Part shown: positions 36,264 through 44,406 of the stretch, in pieces
Numbering within the stretch: position 1 is the stretch's first letter
Layout of the letters: every line of letters starts with the position of its first letter
Source of the DNA: Nocardioides cremeus
GTDB lineage: Bacteria > Actinomycetota > Actinomycetes > Propionibacteriales > Nocardioidaceae
NCBI RefSeq assembly: GCF_030518195.1
Contig: NZ_JAULSC010000001.1
Coordinates: 512,047 to 576,046 of the forward strand
Direction of reading: 5' to 3'
Length of the DNA stretch: 64,000 nt
Made by a program: the position numbers and the translations under genes
The notes under the pieces: generated by a model
What the model saw: only the letters and a program-made list of their open reading frames with translations
What the model was told of the DNA's origin: nothing
Database searches by the model: none

Positions 36264-37475
36264 ATGGCTGCCACCCCTGATCCCGCCTCCCGATCCGAGC
36301 GCGAGCACGACCTGGTGCTGCTCGGCGCCACCGGCTTCACCGGTCGGCTGACCGCGGAGTACCTGGCGCGCAACGCCCCCGCCGGCCTGCGCTGGGCCCT
36401 GGCCGGGCGCAACCCGGAGAAGCTGGCCGGCGTGCGCGACGACCTGGCCGCCATCGACCCGGCGCTGGCCGAGCTGCCGCTGGTGACCGCCGACTCGGGC
36501 GACGCCGCGTCGCTGGCCGCCCTGGCCGGCAGCACCCGCGTCGTGATCACCACCGTCGGGCCCTACCTCGAGCACGGCGAGCCGCTGGTGGCCGCCTGTG
36601 CCGCGGCGGGCACCGACTACGTCGACCTCACCGGCGAGCCCGAGTTCGTCGACCGGATGTTCCTGGCCCACCACGAGAGCGCCGAGCGCACCGGCGCTCG
36701 CATCGTGCACGCCTGCGGCTTCGACTCGATCCCCCACGACCTGGGGGCCTGGTACACCGTCCAGCAGCTCCAGGCCAGCGGCCCGGTCACGGTGCGCGGC
36801 GTGGTGCGCGCCTCGGGCACCTTCTCGGGCGGCACCTTCCACTCCGCGATGGGGGCGACCTCGCGGATGAAGCAGACCCGCGAGGCCGCCAAGCAGCGCC
36901 GCGAGGTCGAGGCGCGCCCCGAGGGCCGGCGCAGCCGCGCGGTCGCGGGCAAGCCGCACCGCGACGGCGAGCTGGGCTACTACCTGCTGCCACTGCCCAC
37001 GCTCGACCCGATGGTGGTCGCGCGCAGCGGGGCCGCGATCGACTCCTACGGCCCCGACTTCCGCTACTCCCACTACATCGGCACCAAGACGCTGCGCTAC
37101 GCGCTGGGCGGGATGGCCGGCCTGGTCGGGATCGGCGTGGCCGCGCAGGTCCCGCCCGTGCGCAACCTGCTCAAGAGCCGCATCAAGCAGGGCGAGGGGC
37201 CCTCGCCGGCGCGCCGGGAGAAGAGCTGGTTCACCGTCGACTTCATCGGCGAGGGCGACGGGCGCACCATCCACACCCGGGTCTCCGGCGGCGACCCCGG
37301 CTACGGCGAGACCTCCAAGATGCTCGCGGAGTCGGCGCGGTGCCTGCTCCACGACGACAACCCGACCACCGCCGGCTGCGTGACCACCGCGCAGGCGATG
37401 GGGGAGAACCTGACCGCCCGGCTGATGGCGGCCGGCATCCGCTTCGAGACGGTCGAGGCCCAGCGCGAGGGCTGA
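36264..37475 (+). CDS. Saccharopine dehydrogenase-like / trans-acting enoyl reductase family protein
   Basis: A 403-residue NAD(P)-binding protein: LVLLGATGFTGRLTAEYLARN (Rossmann loop), AGRNPEKL, VITTVGPYLEHGEPLVAACAAAGTDYVDLTGE, and a distinct C-terminal half. The family includes mycobacterial trans-acting enoyl reductase (Rv2953), which acts on phthiocerol lipids, and many uncharacterised homologues annotated as saccharopine dehydrogenase. Here no polyketide synthase is nearby, so a lipid role is only possible. Confidence 0.85.
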   Translation: MAATPDPASRSEREHDLVLLGATGFTGRLTAEYLARNAPAGLRWALAGRNPEKLAGVRDDLAAIDPALAELPLVTADSGDAASLAALAGSTRVVITTVGPYLEHGEPLVAACAAAGTDYVDLTGEPEFVDRMFLAHHESAERTGARIVHACGFDSIPHDLGAWYTVQQLQASGPVTVRGVVRASGTFSGGTFHSAMGATSRMKQTREAAKQRREVEARPEGRRSRAVAGKPHRDGELGYYLLPLPTLDPMVVARSGAAIDSYGPDFRYSHYIGTKTLRYALGGMAGLVGIGVAAQVPPVRNLLKSRIKQGEGPSPARREKSWFTVDFIGEGDGRTIHTRVSGGDPGYGETSKMLAESARCLLHDDNPTTAGCVTTAQAMGENLTARLMAAGIRFETVEAQREG

Positions 37476-37536
37476 GCGGACCGCGCGGGGCGCGGCCTGG
37501 CCGGGACTGTCGGTGCGCTGCGGCAAGATGGTCCTC

Positions 37537-38622
37537 GTGCCTCCCCGCCTGTCCACCGCCCCGCTCACCACGCCGGCGGCCGCCGACGCGGCGGCCCGGG
37601 CGGCGGTGTTCCCGCGGGTGCGCTGGATGGGCTCGAAGCACAAGCTGCTGCCGCACCTGGCCCAGGCCTTCGCCGACATCGCGCCGGCCGCGGGCCCGGG
37701 GTCGGCCCTCGACGCCTTCAGCGGCTCGGGCGTGGTCTCCTACCTGCTCAAGCACCAGGGCTGGTCGGTGCACAGCAACGACTACCTCGGCTTCCCCGGC
37801 GTGGTGGCCAGCGCCGGTGTGGTCAACCACGACACCGTGCTCTCCGGCGACGACGTGGAGCGCATCCTGGGCCCGGCCGCCGACGAGCGCGACTTCGTGC
37901 GGCGCACCTTCACCGGCGTCTACTTCACCCCCGACGACCTGGCCTTCCTCGACTCGGCCTGGAGCCACATCGACACGATGAGCGGCGGGGGGCGCGCGGT
38001 CGCGATCGCCGCGCTGTGCCTGGCCGCCGCCCGCAAGCAGCCCCGCGGGGTCTTCACGCTCACCGGCGACCTGAGCCGCTACGACGACGGCCGGCGTGAC
38101 CTGCGGCTGAGCCTGCGCGAGCACTTCGTCGAGCGGGTCGCCGACTACAACGCCGCCGTCTTCGCCGGGCCGCGCGAGTGCACTGTCTCCTCGCTCGAGG
38201 TCGGCGAGCTGCCGCAGCGTCGCCACGACCTGGTCTACCTCGACCCGCCGTACGCGCCGCCGGCCGACGACAACGACTACACCAAGCGCTTCCACTTCCT
38301 CGAGGGGCTCTCGCGCTACTGGGTCGGCGACACGATCATGTGGGACACCAAGAGCCGCAAGCTGCCCAAGCGGGTCACCAAGTACTCCTCGCGACGCACC
38401 ATCGAGGAGGCCTTCCGCGAGGTCTTCAAGCAGTTCCACGACTCGCCGCTGGTGCTGTCCTACTCCTCCAACGCGCTGCCCGACCTCGAGACGCTGGTGC
38501 GGCTGCTGCGCGAGGTCAAGGACGAGGTGGAGGTGCGCCGGGTGCCGCACACCTACCACTACGGCACCCACCGCGCCGCCGTGCGCCGCTCGGTCGACGA
38601 GTACCTCTTCCTCGCCCGATGA
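37537..38622 (+). CDS. D12-class adenine-specific DNA methyltransferase
   Basis: Transfers a methyl group to N6 of adenine in a defined DNA site. Dam/D12 architecture: RWMGSKHKLLPHL (SAM motif X, from R29), DAFSGSG (motif I, 59-65), and the catalytic DPPY at 236-239. About 361 residues. GTG 37537 is chosen because CAAGAT lies 7 nt upstream; ATG 37528 is possible. The ATG of the next gene overlaps its stop (ATGA), and that gene is likely the restriction endonuclease, so this looks like a type II modification enzyme. Target sequence unknown. Confidence 0.9.
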   Translation: MPPRLSTAPLTTPAAADAAARAAVFPRVRWMGSKHKLLPHLAQAFADIAPAAGPGSALDAFSGSGVVSYLLKHQGWSVHSNDYLGFPGVVASAGVVNHDTVLSGDDVERILGPAADERDFVRRTFTGVYFTPDDLAFLDSAWSHIDTMSGGGRAVAIAALCLAAARKQPRGVFTLTGDLSRYDDGRRDLRLSLREHFVERVADYNAAVFAGPRECTVSSLEVGELPQRRHDLVYLDPPYAPPADDNDYTKRFHFLEGLSRYWVGDTIMWDTKSRKLPKRVTKYSSRRTIEEAFREVFKQFHDSPLVLSYSSNALPDLETLVRLLREVKDEVEVRRVPHTYHYGTHRAAVRRSVDEYLFLAR

Positions 38623-39560
38623 CGGGCCCCGACACGGGCGCGATGCAGGCCTACCTGGGTCGGCTGCGGCGCCTGACCACCCACGTCGCGGTCGACGAGT
38701 CCTCCGAGCAGGCCGACGCGATCGTGGCCGCCGGGGCCAGCCTCGGCGAGCTCGACGAGATCTCGGTCGAGTCGCTGACCCGGTGGGTGCGGGACCGCCC
38801 GGCCGACGTCTACGCGCTCGGGCTGAGCGTGGGCTTGTCGCAGGAGAAGCTGAAGAACCTGCTGCGCGTCGCCTTCGGCACCACGTCGTGGGTCAAGGCG
38901 GTCGCCGCCGACGCCCGAGGGGTCGTGGTCTGGCTCGACGAGGAGTTCGGGCTGCTGGAGACCCTCGAGGCCCAGCGGCACCGCACCTACACCTTCGGCG
39001 ACGTGCTGGCCGCGCGCGGCACCAGCCGCCAGACCGCGAGCCGGGCCGGGGTGGCCGGCAAGCTGATCGAGGACGCCGTCGAGCAGATCGTGCGCGACCT
39101 GGGCCTGCCCTACGAGATGCGCGGGCGCTTCGTCGGGCGCAACGGCGACACCGGCCCGGCCGACCTCGCGGTGCCCGGCTTCGACGACGCGCTGATCGCG
39201 GTGGCCTGCAAGGGCTTCGACTCCACCGGCTCCAAGCTCACCGCGGCCGTCACCGAGGTGATGGACATGGCGAACGTGTCCTTCGCCCACCAGTACGTGC
39301 TGGCCGTCGTCGACGGCATCGGCTGGCTCAGCCGCCAGGGCGACTTCCGGCGGATGCACGCCCTGCTCGAGCAGCACCGCATCGACGGCCTCTACGCCCT
39401 GGCCGACCTCGACGCCTTCCGCGCCGACCTGCACGCGGCCGCTGTGCGCCACGGGCTGCTGGAGGGTCCGCTGCCCGACGGCCCGGGGGTCAGCGTGCCC
39501 GGGGAGGCGCTGGCGGCCCGGGTCGAGAAGCCCGACGCCCAGCTGCACCTCGACCTCTGA
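38619..39560 (+). CDS. Putative type II restriction endonuclease (PD-(D/E)XK-like)
   Basis: A 313-residue protein co-translated with the adenine methyltransferase. Residues 175-215 look like a restriction-nuclease core: PADLAVPGF with D182, then IAVACKGF with K198 and STGSKLTAAVTEV. A late strand/helix reads VVDGIGWLSRQGDFRRM. The residue two before K198 is alanine (A196) where Glu or Asp is usual. Residues 125-150 (FGDVLAARGTSRQTASRAG) suit a helix-turn-helix specificity element. Assignment rests on context plus these motifs; activity is uncertain because of A196. Confidence 0.6.
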   Translation: MTGPDTGAMQAYLGRLRRLTTHVAVDESSEQADAIVAAGASLGELDEISVESLTRWVRDRPADVYALGLSVGLSQEKLKNLLRVAFGTTSWVKAVAADARGVVVWLDEEFGLLETLEAQRHRTYTFGDVLAARGTSRQTASRAGVAGKLIEDAVEQIVRDLGLPYEMRGRFVGRNGDTGPADLAVPGFDDALIAVACKGFDSTGSKLTAAVTEVMDMANVSFAHQYVLAVVDGIGWLSRQGDFRRMHALLEQHRIDGLYALADLDAFRADLHAAAVRHGLLEGPLPDGPGVSVPGEALAARVEKPDAQLHLDL

Positions 39561-39576
39561 GACCTGGCGAGCGGGC

Positions 39577-40050
39577 TCATCCGGTGGTTGCGGCCCCCGG
39601 CGGCCCGGGCCACACGTAGGGCAGGTCGTCCGGCACGTCGGGGAACTGCGGGCGGTAGTGCTCCGGGTCCTTGCGCACCAGCGCCGAGCGGTGGCTGAGG
39701 TGGAAGTCGTCGTCGCCGAGCCACGGCGGCAGGGCCCCGGCCGCCGCCAGCGCGGCCTGGTCGCGGACCTCGTGCACCCCGGCCGCCGCGAGGTCGCTGA
39801 CCAGCGAGGCGGCACAGGTGTCGGCGCGCCCCTCCTCGACCCACACCGCGCAGCACGTCAACGAGTAGCGTCCCAGCGCCTCGAGGTGGCCCCGCCACAT
39901 GAGCACCGCCGGGTGCCGTCGCCACCCGTAGCCCTCCACGGTCAGGCCACGCACCACCTGGAGACACTCCACCCGCTGCTTGCCCAGGCGGCGGGCGTCG
40001 AGCGAGCGTGCCGAGCGCTCGAAGTCGGCGTACGGGAGGAACGTCTGCAT
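39577..40050 (-). CDS. MSMEG_6728 family protein (pyrimidine-dimer glycosylase-like)
   Basis: A 157-residue protein matching the MSMEG_6728 group: MQTFLPYADFERSARSLDARRLGKQRVE, HPAVLMWRGH, PPWLGDDDFHLSHRSALVRKDPEHYRPQF. The group is distantly related to pyrimidine-dimer DNA glycosylases of the T4 endonuclease V type, but no activity is proven. ATG 40050 chosen over a GTG three codons upstream because family members start at MQTF. It converges on the putative restriction gene. Confidence 0.82.
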   Translation of the reverse strand: MQTFLPYADFERSARSLDARRLGKQRVECLQVVRGLTVEGYGWRRHPAVLMWRGHLEALGRYSLTCCAVWVEEGRADTCAASLVSDLAAAGVHEVRDQAALAAAGALPPWLGDDDFHLSHRSALVRKDPEHYRPQFPDVPDDLPYVWPGPPGAATTG

Positions 40051-40112
40051 GCCCACCACGCTGCCGCGACGGGGCGCTCGCCCGCTTCACCCGGGGCTGC
40101 CCGGGCACGTCC

Positions 40113-40118
40113 TAGACT
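40113..40118 (+). promoter_or_regulatory. -10 hexamer TAGACT of the zur promoter
   Basis: TAGACT ends 7 nt before the ATG at 40126. Confidence 0.5.
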
Positions 40119-40125
40119 CCACGCC

Positions 40126-40539
40126 ATGGCCGAGCGCACCGGGACCGACGTACGCCGCTCGACCCGCCAGCGCACCCTCGTGCGTGACCTGGTCGGTGAG
40201 CTCGACTCGTTGCGCAGCGCCCAGGAGATCCATGCCCTGCTGCGCGAGCGGGGCGAGAGCGTGGGGCTCTCGACGGTCTACCGGGCCCTGCAGGCGCTCG
40301 CCGAGGACGACGAGGTCGACGTGGTGCGCAACGAGCAGGGCGAGGTGCTCTACCGCCAGTGCAGCGTCAAGCACCACCACCACCTCGTGTGCCGCTCGTG
40401 CGGGCGAGCGGTCGAGCTGGTCGGCCCGACCGTCGAGCGGTGGGCCGACCAGGCCGCGTCCGAGCACGGCTTCACCGACGTCACCCACACCGTCGAGCTC
40501 TTCGGGGTCTGCCCGCGCTGCGCGGCCGCCGCCCAGTAG
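40126..40539 (+). CDS. zur: Fur family regulator, probably Zur (FurB)
   Basis: A 137-residue metalloregulator. The winged helix contains LRSAQEIHALLRERGESVGLSTVYRALQ. The metal-binding part has HHHH (83-86), the structural zinc pair C89 and C92 (CRSCG), and C129 and C132 (CPRC). The sequence resembles actinobacterial Zur (FurB) more than FurA or PerR, and iron control is already covered by the DtxR homologue. No zinc uptake genes adjoin it. Confidence 0.85.
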   Translation: MAERTGTDVRRSTRQRTLVRDLVGELDSLRSAQEIHALLRERGESVGLSTVYRALQALAEDDEVDVVRNEQGEVLYRQCSVKHHHHLVCRSCGRAVELVGPTVERWADQAASEHGFTDVTHTVELFGVCPRCAAAAQ

Positions 40540-40570
40540 CCCGCGCCCTCGACCGAGTACGCCTCGCCGG

Positions 40571-40624
40571 TTCGTCGATCGTTCGATCAACGGACCGGCG
40601 GATTGATCGACCGGTCGACGAACG
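40571..40624. terminator. 21-bp imperfect inverted repeat between zur and tRNA-Arg
   Basis: TTCGTCGATCGTTCGATCAA (40572-40591) pairs with TTGATCGACCGGTCGACGAA (40604-40623) with two mismatches and one extra closing pair; the loop is 12 nt. It lies 32 nt after zur and ends 9 nt before the 3' end of the convergent tRNA gene, so it probably terminates both transcripts. There is no T-run. Confidence 0.6.
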
Positions 40625-40632
40625 GAGAAGGG

Positions 40633-40705
40633 TGCCCCAGGCAGGAGTCGAACCTGCGACCTTTCGCTTAGGAGGCGGCTGCTCTATCCGCTGAGCTACT
40701 GGGGC
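40633..40705 (-). tRNA. tRNA-Arg (CCT anticodon)
   Basis: A full cloverleaf on the minus strand: 7-bp acceptor stem GCCCCAG/CTGGGGC, D-arm GCTC...GAGC, anticodon loop CTCCTAA (anticodon CCT, reads AGG), and T-arm GCAGG TTCGACT CCTGC. The 3' CCA is not encoded. The anticodon stem (GCCGC/GCGAA) has only three Watson-Crick pairs, with mismatches at 27:43 (G/A) and 28:42 (C/A). Confidence 0.93.
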
Positions 40706-40790
40706 CGCGTCGCCATTTTGGCAGCACGGCGCGCTCCGCACGAAAGCAGGGCCCGCGCGGGGCGGCCGTGCTGCAGGTAAAGAGATCGGC

Positions 40791-40796
40791 GATGAT
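40791..40796 (+). promoter_or_regulatory. -10 hexamer GATGAT
   Basis: GATGAT ends 6 nt before the GTG at 40803. Confidence 0.4.
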
Positions 40797-40802
40797 GGGG
40801 CG

Positions 40803-41774
40803 GTGGGCGTGCGCGGAGGAGCGACAGCGACCTCGGCGCGGCCGGGGGCCGTGCTGATCGCCATGCTCGCTGCGGTGGTGCTCATCGGTGGGCTCGTCGC
40901 CGTCGCGGTGGCCGGACTGGTGCCGGCGGGCGAGGCGGAGCCGGAGCCCGAGGCGCGCCAGCGGGTCGCCCGGCTCGAGGGTCGCGAGCTGGCCGCGACC
41001 ATCCGGGTCGTGTCGCAGAACGTCTTCCACGACCTCGACCGCGCCGACACCGAGCACGACATGAGCCGCATCCTCGGGCGCGGCGGCGTCGACGTCGTGG
41101 GCTGGCAGGAGGCGCACACCGAGCACTTCGTGGCCCTGCACCCGCGCTACCGCGCCCAGGGCTGGCGCACGGCGTACTTCGACCAGGCCAAGGGCAGCCA
41201 GGGCGACGCCATCTCGTGGCGCAGCGACCGGTTCGTGCTCGTCTCGCGCGACGCCTGGGCGATGCACCCGGGGGCGGGCCCGCGCGCCACCCAGCGGCCC
41301 TTCGCCGCTCGCTGGGTCACCACGGTGCTGCTGCGCCACCGCGAGAGCGGGCTCACCGTCCGGGTCGTCAACACCCACGTCAACCACTTCATCGAGACCG
41401 GCCAGCGCTTCCGCCGCAACATCAACGCCCGCTACGCCAAGGCGCACATCGCGTGGCTGGCCGAGCGCTGGGACACCTGGTCCGGCGACGTGGTGATCGG
41501 CACCGGCGACTACAACTTCGACCACGCCGACGACCGGGACGCCCGGCCCCGGGGCGGGATCTCGCGGCAGTTCGAGGACCGCGCGGTCTCGTCGTACGAG
41601 GCGCTCGGCCTCGACGGCGTGCAGCCGACCCTGGCCGGGCGGTGGGTCGACTACGTGCTGCTGGCCCGTCGCACCCTCGACGAGCAGCGCGCGCAGCTGT
41701 CCGCCCACCGCAGCCTCGGCGGGTTCCGCTCCGACCACCGGCCGCTGCAGGCGACGGTGCGGCTCTACCGCTGA
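40803..41774 (+). CDS. Membrane-anchored endonuclease/exonuclease/phosphatase-fold protein
   Basis: A 323-residue protein with one N-terminal helix (about 16-40) and an extracellular EEP domain: RVVSQNVFHDL, VVGWQEAHTEH, VVNTHVNHF, GTGDYNFDHADD and FRSDHRPLQATV supply the usual Asn, Glu, His, Asp and His metal and catalytic residues. It could cleave phosphodiesters of lipids, nucleic acid or cell-wall material. GTG start at 40803. The next gene is an LCP ligase, hinting at an envelope role. Confidence 0.82.
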   Translation: MGVRGGATATSARPGAVLIAMLAAVVLIGGLVAVAVAGLVPAGEAEPEPEARQRVARLEGRELAATIRVVSQNVFHDLDRADTEHDMSRILGRGGVDVVGWQEAHTEHFVALHPRYRAQGWRTAYFDQAKGSQGDAISWRSDRFVLVSRDAWAMHPGAGPRATQRPFAARWVTTVLLRHRESGLTVRVVNTHVNHFIETGQRFRRNINARYAKAHIAWLAERWDTWSGDVVIGTGDYNFDHADDRDARPRGGISRQFEDRAVSSYEALGLDGVQPTLAGRWVDYVLLARRTLDEQRAQLSAHRSLGGFRSDHRPLQATVRLYR

Positions 41775-41831
41775 CCTGTGGCGCTCCTGAGAGAGCGCTG
41801 AGCGGAGTTGGAGCAGAAGCGGGCCTCGCCG

Positions 41832-41837
41832 CACAAT
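41832..41837 (+). promoter_or_regulatory. -10 hexamer CACAAT of the LCP gene
   Basis: CACAAT ends 6 nt before the GTG at 41844. Confidence 0.5.
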
Positions 41838-41843
41838 CGAGAC

Positions 41844-43064
41844 GTGACCGACCCCGACCCGACGCCGCACGCCGAGGTGGCGACCCCCGTCGCCGCCGGC
41901 GCACGCGCCGGTCGCCGGCGGGCCAAGCCGCGTCGCTCGCACACGGTGGGCCGGGTGCTGGTGGCCACCCTGGTCGTCCTCGGCATGGTCTCCGGGCTCT
42001 CGGTGACCTACCTCTACCGCCACTACAGCGACAACCTGACCGTCCTCGACATCGAGGACCAGCTGGTCGGCGAGCGTCCCGACAAGGTCGAGGTCGCCGG
42101 GCCGCAGGAGCCGCTCAACGTCCTCGTGATGGGCTCCGACAGCCGTGAGGGCGAGGGCAACAACATCGACGGCCTCACCGGCGGCGGTGAGCGCTCCGAC
42201 ACCACGCTGCTGCTGCACCTCTCCGCCGACCGCGAGCGCGCGTACGGCGTCAGCATCCCGCGCGACTCGATGGTCGACCGACCCGCCTGCCGCACCGAGG
42301 GCGGCACCGAGGTGCCGGCCGAGTCCTACACGATGTGGAACGAGGCCTTCCAGCTCGCCGGGCCCGCCTGCACGATCCAGCAGTTCGAGGAGCTCACCGG
42401 CATCCGCCTCGACCACTTCGTCGTCGTCGACTTCGAGGGCTTCCAGGGCATGGTCGACGCCGTCGGTGGGGTCGAGGTGTGCATCCCCGAGACCATCGAC
42501 GACCGGGCGCACGGCATCTACCTCGAGGCCGGCACCCGCAAGCTCGAGGGCATCCAGGCGCTCAACTACGTGCGCGAGCGCTACGCCCTCTCGGGCGGCT
42601 CCGACATCGGCCGGATGAAGCGCCAGCAGGCGTTCATCGCCTCGATGGCCAGCACCGTGCTCTCCTCCGACACCCTCGCGCGCCCCGACCGTCTGCTGGC
42701 CTTCCTCGAGGCCGCCACCGAGTCGCTCACCCTCGACGAGGGCCTGGGCAACCTGGTCAGGATCGCCCAGCTCGGCTACGAGTTCCGCGGCATCGGGGCC
42801 GACAAGGTCCAGTTCATGACCATCCCCAACACTGTGGACCCCAGCGACCCCAACAAGCTGGTGTGGACCGAGGACGCCGCCGGGATCTGGAACGCGCTGG
42901 CCGAGGACGAGCCGTTGCCCAAGAAGCTGCGCAGCGACGTCATCAGCGCCGGCAAGGTGCCCGGCTCGTCGTCGGGCGACGACTCCGGCGACTCGAGCGG
43001 CTCCGGCGGCGGCAAGGGCCTGGCCAGCGACGAGGCGCTCGAGGCCGCGGGGCTGTGCACATGA
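41844..43064 (+). CDS. LytR-CpsA-Psr (LCP) family protein
   Basis: LCP enzymes attach teichoic acid or arabinogalactan-type polymers to peptidoglycan outside the cell. A 406-residue protein with a basic cytosolic start, one TM helix (about 34-56), and an LCP domain: NVLVMGSDSREGEG, SDTTLLLHLSADRERAYGVSIPRDSMV, GGVEVCIPE, YVRERYALSGGSDIGRMKRQQ. Conserved Arg and Asp residues are intact. The C-terminus is a Ser/Gly/Asp-rich tail. GTG 41844; the stop overlaps the next small gene (ATGA). Confidence 0.92.
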   Translation: MTDPDPTPHAEVATPVAAGARAGRRRAKPRRSHTVGRVLVATLVVLGMVSGLSVTYLYRHYSDNLTVLDIEDQLVGERPDKVEVAGPQEPLNVLVMGSDSREGEGNNIDGLTGGGERSDTTLLLHLSADRERAYGVSIPRDSMVDRPACRTEGGTEVPAESYTMWNEAFQLAGPACTIQQFEELTGIRLDHFVVVDFEGFQGMVDAVGGVEVCIPETIDDRAHGIYLEAGTRKLEGIQALNYVRERYALSGGSDIGRMKRQQAFIASMASTVLSSDTLARPDRLLAFLEAATESLTLDEGLGNLVRIAQLGYEFRGIGADKVQFMTIPNTVDPSDPNKLVWTEDAAGIWNALAEDEPLPKKLRSDVISAGKVPGSSSGDDSGDSSGSGGGKGLASDEALEAAGLCT

Positions 43065-43246
43065 CGGCCGGGCACGAGAGCGCATCCGGTCGCGAGAGCG
43101 ACTGGGAGCGTCGCAAGCGGCTGGCCGAGGTGTTCGGCGACGCGCTGCCCGAGACGACCAGCGACGAGCGCTCCGACGACGAGCGCGAGCGCCGCGACGG
43201 CGACGCCTGGCTGCGGGCGCAGGTGCCGCCGCACCACGGCGACTAG
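43061..43246 (+). CDS. Small charged protein co-translated with the LCP gene
   Basis: A 61-residue, highly charged protein (WERRKRLAEVFGDALPETTSDER) with no membrane segment. ATG 43061 overlaps the LCP stop, strong evidence of translational coupling. Similar short proteins often follow LCP genes in actinobacteria; role unknown. Confidence 0.7.
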   Translation: MTAGHESASGRESDWERRKRLAEVFGDALPETTSDERSDDERERRDGDAWLRAQVPPHHGD

Positions 43247-43268
43247 GTCGACCGGCTCGCGACCGGGT

Positions 43269-43628
43269 TCAGACGGTCGGGGTGCCGCGCCCGGTGACCA
43301 GCGCGTCGCGGATCTCGCGCAGCAGCACGGTGTCCTCGGGGGTGCCCGGGGCCGGGCTGGGGAAGTACTTCTCCTTGGCCTTGGTGTAGGGCAGCACGAC
43401 GAGGAAGTAGACGATCGCGGCCAGCATCAGGAACGCGATCACCGCGTTCATGAAGGCGCCGAACGAGTTCTCCTCGTTGGTGAAGTAGTCGCTGGCGGCC
43501 GGCGGGAGCTGCGCGGTGAGCCAGTTGGTGAACGTGGTGACCACGAGACCGAACGATGTGGCGATGATGACCGCGACCGCGAGGTCGACCAGGTTGCCGC
43601 GCAGGACGAAGCTCTTGAAACCACCCAT
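43269..43628 (-). CDS. mscL: Large-conductance mechanosensitive channel
   Basis: Pressure-relief channel that opens at high membrane tension. The 119-residue protein has the MscL start GGFKSFVLRGNLVDLAVAVIIATSFG (amphipathic helix and pore-lining TM1), an external loop, TM2 (MNAVIAFLMLAAIVYFLVVLPY) and the cytosolic bundle with KAKEKY. It is on the short side of the family. ATG 43628 chosen over an upstream GTG because family members start just before GFK. Order FmdB-SAF-MscL is shared with other actinobacteria. Confidence 0.92.
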   Translation of the reverse strand: MGGFKSFVLRGNLVDLAVAVIIATSFGLVVTTFTNWLTAQLPPAASDYFTNEENSFGAFMNAVIAFLMLAAIVYFLVVLPYTKAKEKYFPSPAPGTPEDTVLLREIRDALVTGRGTPTV

Positions 43629-43675
43629 GAGGAAGCCTTTCTCTAGGCGAACAGCCCGTTCGGGCCGTCTCGACC

Positions 43676-44341
43676 CTAGTGCGACCACGCGTAGGACAGG
43701 AAGGACCGGGCCGCGGCCTCACTGATCGTGGGGACGCCCGCCGGGTCGACTCCCAGCACCACCACCCGCCCGCCCAGCCCGGTCGCGGCGCTGCCGGGCG
43801 CCGCCGACGGCTCCGGCAGCGCGAGCACCCGCACCCCGAGCGCGACAACTCCCGAGCCGCCCTCCGCCGGGTCGGTGGCGACCAGGTCGATGCGGTCGCC
43901 CACCGCCAGCAGCGCGGCGGCCTCGGGGTCGGGCAGGCGCACCGGCAGCGCGACCACGCCTGCGCCCGCGTGCTCGCCCAGCCCGGCCCCGACCAGCCGT
44001 GCGCGGCTCACCGGCTCGCCACGGGTCAGGGGCGAGGCGAGCACCTCGCCGACCGGCGCCGGCGCCAGGTCGTCGGGCACGGTGTCCGGCGCGAAGTCGA
44101 CGGTCGCCAGGTCGCCGGCCGCGATCACCGCGCCGCCCGGCAGGTCGTGGGCGGCGACCTGCACCGCCACGCCGGGCGGGGGAGGCTGGGTGGCGGCCTG
44201 CAGCCCGGCCAGCACCGCGACCGCGCCGAGCAGGGCCGCGAGCGGGCGGCGCCGGGCCAGCAGCGAGCGGCGTACGCCGAGGGCGGCGCGACGCAGCCTG
44301 GTCAGCGGCGGGTCGGGGTGGCGGGGGTCGGCGGAGAGCAC
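43676..44341 (-). CDS. SAF domain protein (CpaB/RcpC-like)
   Basis: A 221-residue protein with an arginine-rich cytosolic start, one TM helix (about 34-52) and a SAF domain (VQVAAHDLPGGAVIAAGDLATVDFAPDTVP) followed by a pilus-assembly-like region (VALPVRLPDPEAAALLAVGDRIDLVAT). CpaB proteins belong to Flp pilus systems, but no other tad or flp gene is present, so its role here is open. GTG 44341 with TAGCGT 6 nt upstream (minus strand). Confidence 0.8.
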   Translation of the reverse strand: MLSADPRHPDPPLTRLRRAALGVRRSLLARRRPLAALLGAVAVLAGLQAATQPPPPGVAVQVAAHDLPGGAVIAAGDLATVDFAPDTVPDDLAPAPVGEVLASPLTRGEPVSRARLVGAGLGEHAGAGVVALPVRLPDPEAAALLAVGDRIDLVATDPAEGGSGVVALGVRVLALPEPSAAPGSAATGLGGRVVVLGVDPAGVPTISEAAARSFLSYAWSH

Positions 44342-44406
44342 CCGGCGACGCTAGGCCGCGGGCGCCGAGGCTGCAGCGCTCCTCCACAGGCCCCCAGCGG
44401 GGAGGC

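Noticed and set aside
43676..44341. Flp/Tad pilus locus
   Set aside because: Only a CpaB-like SAF protein is present; there is no ATPase, prepilin or secretin gene nearby.
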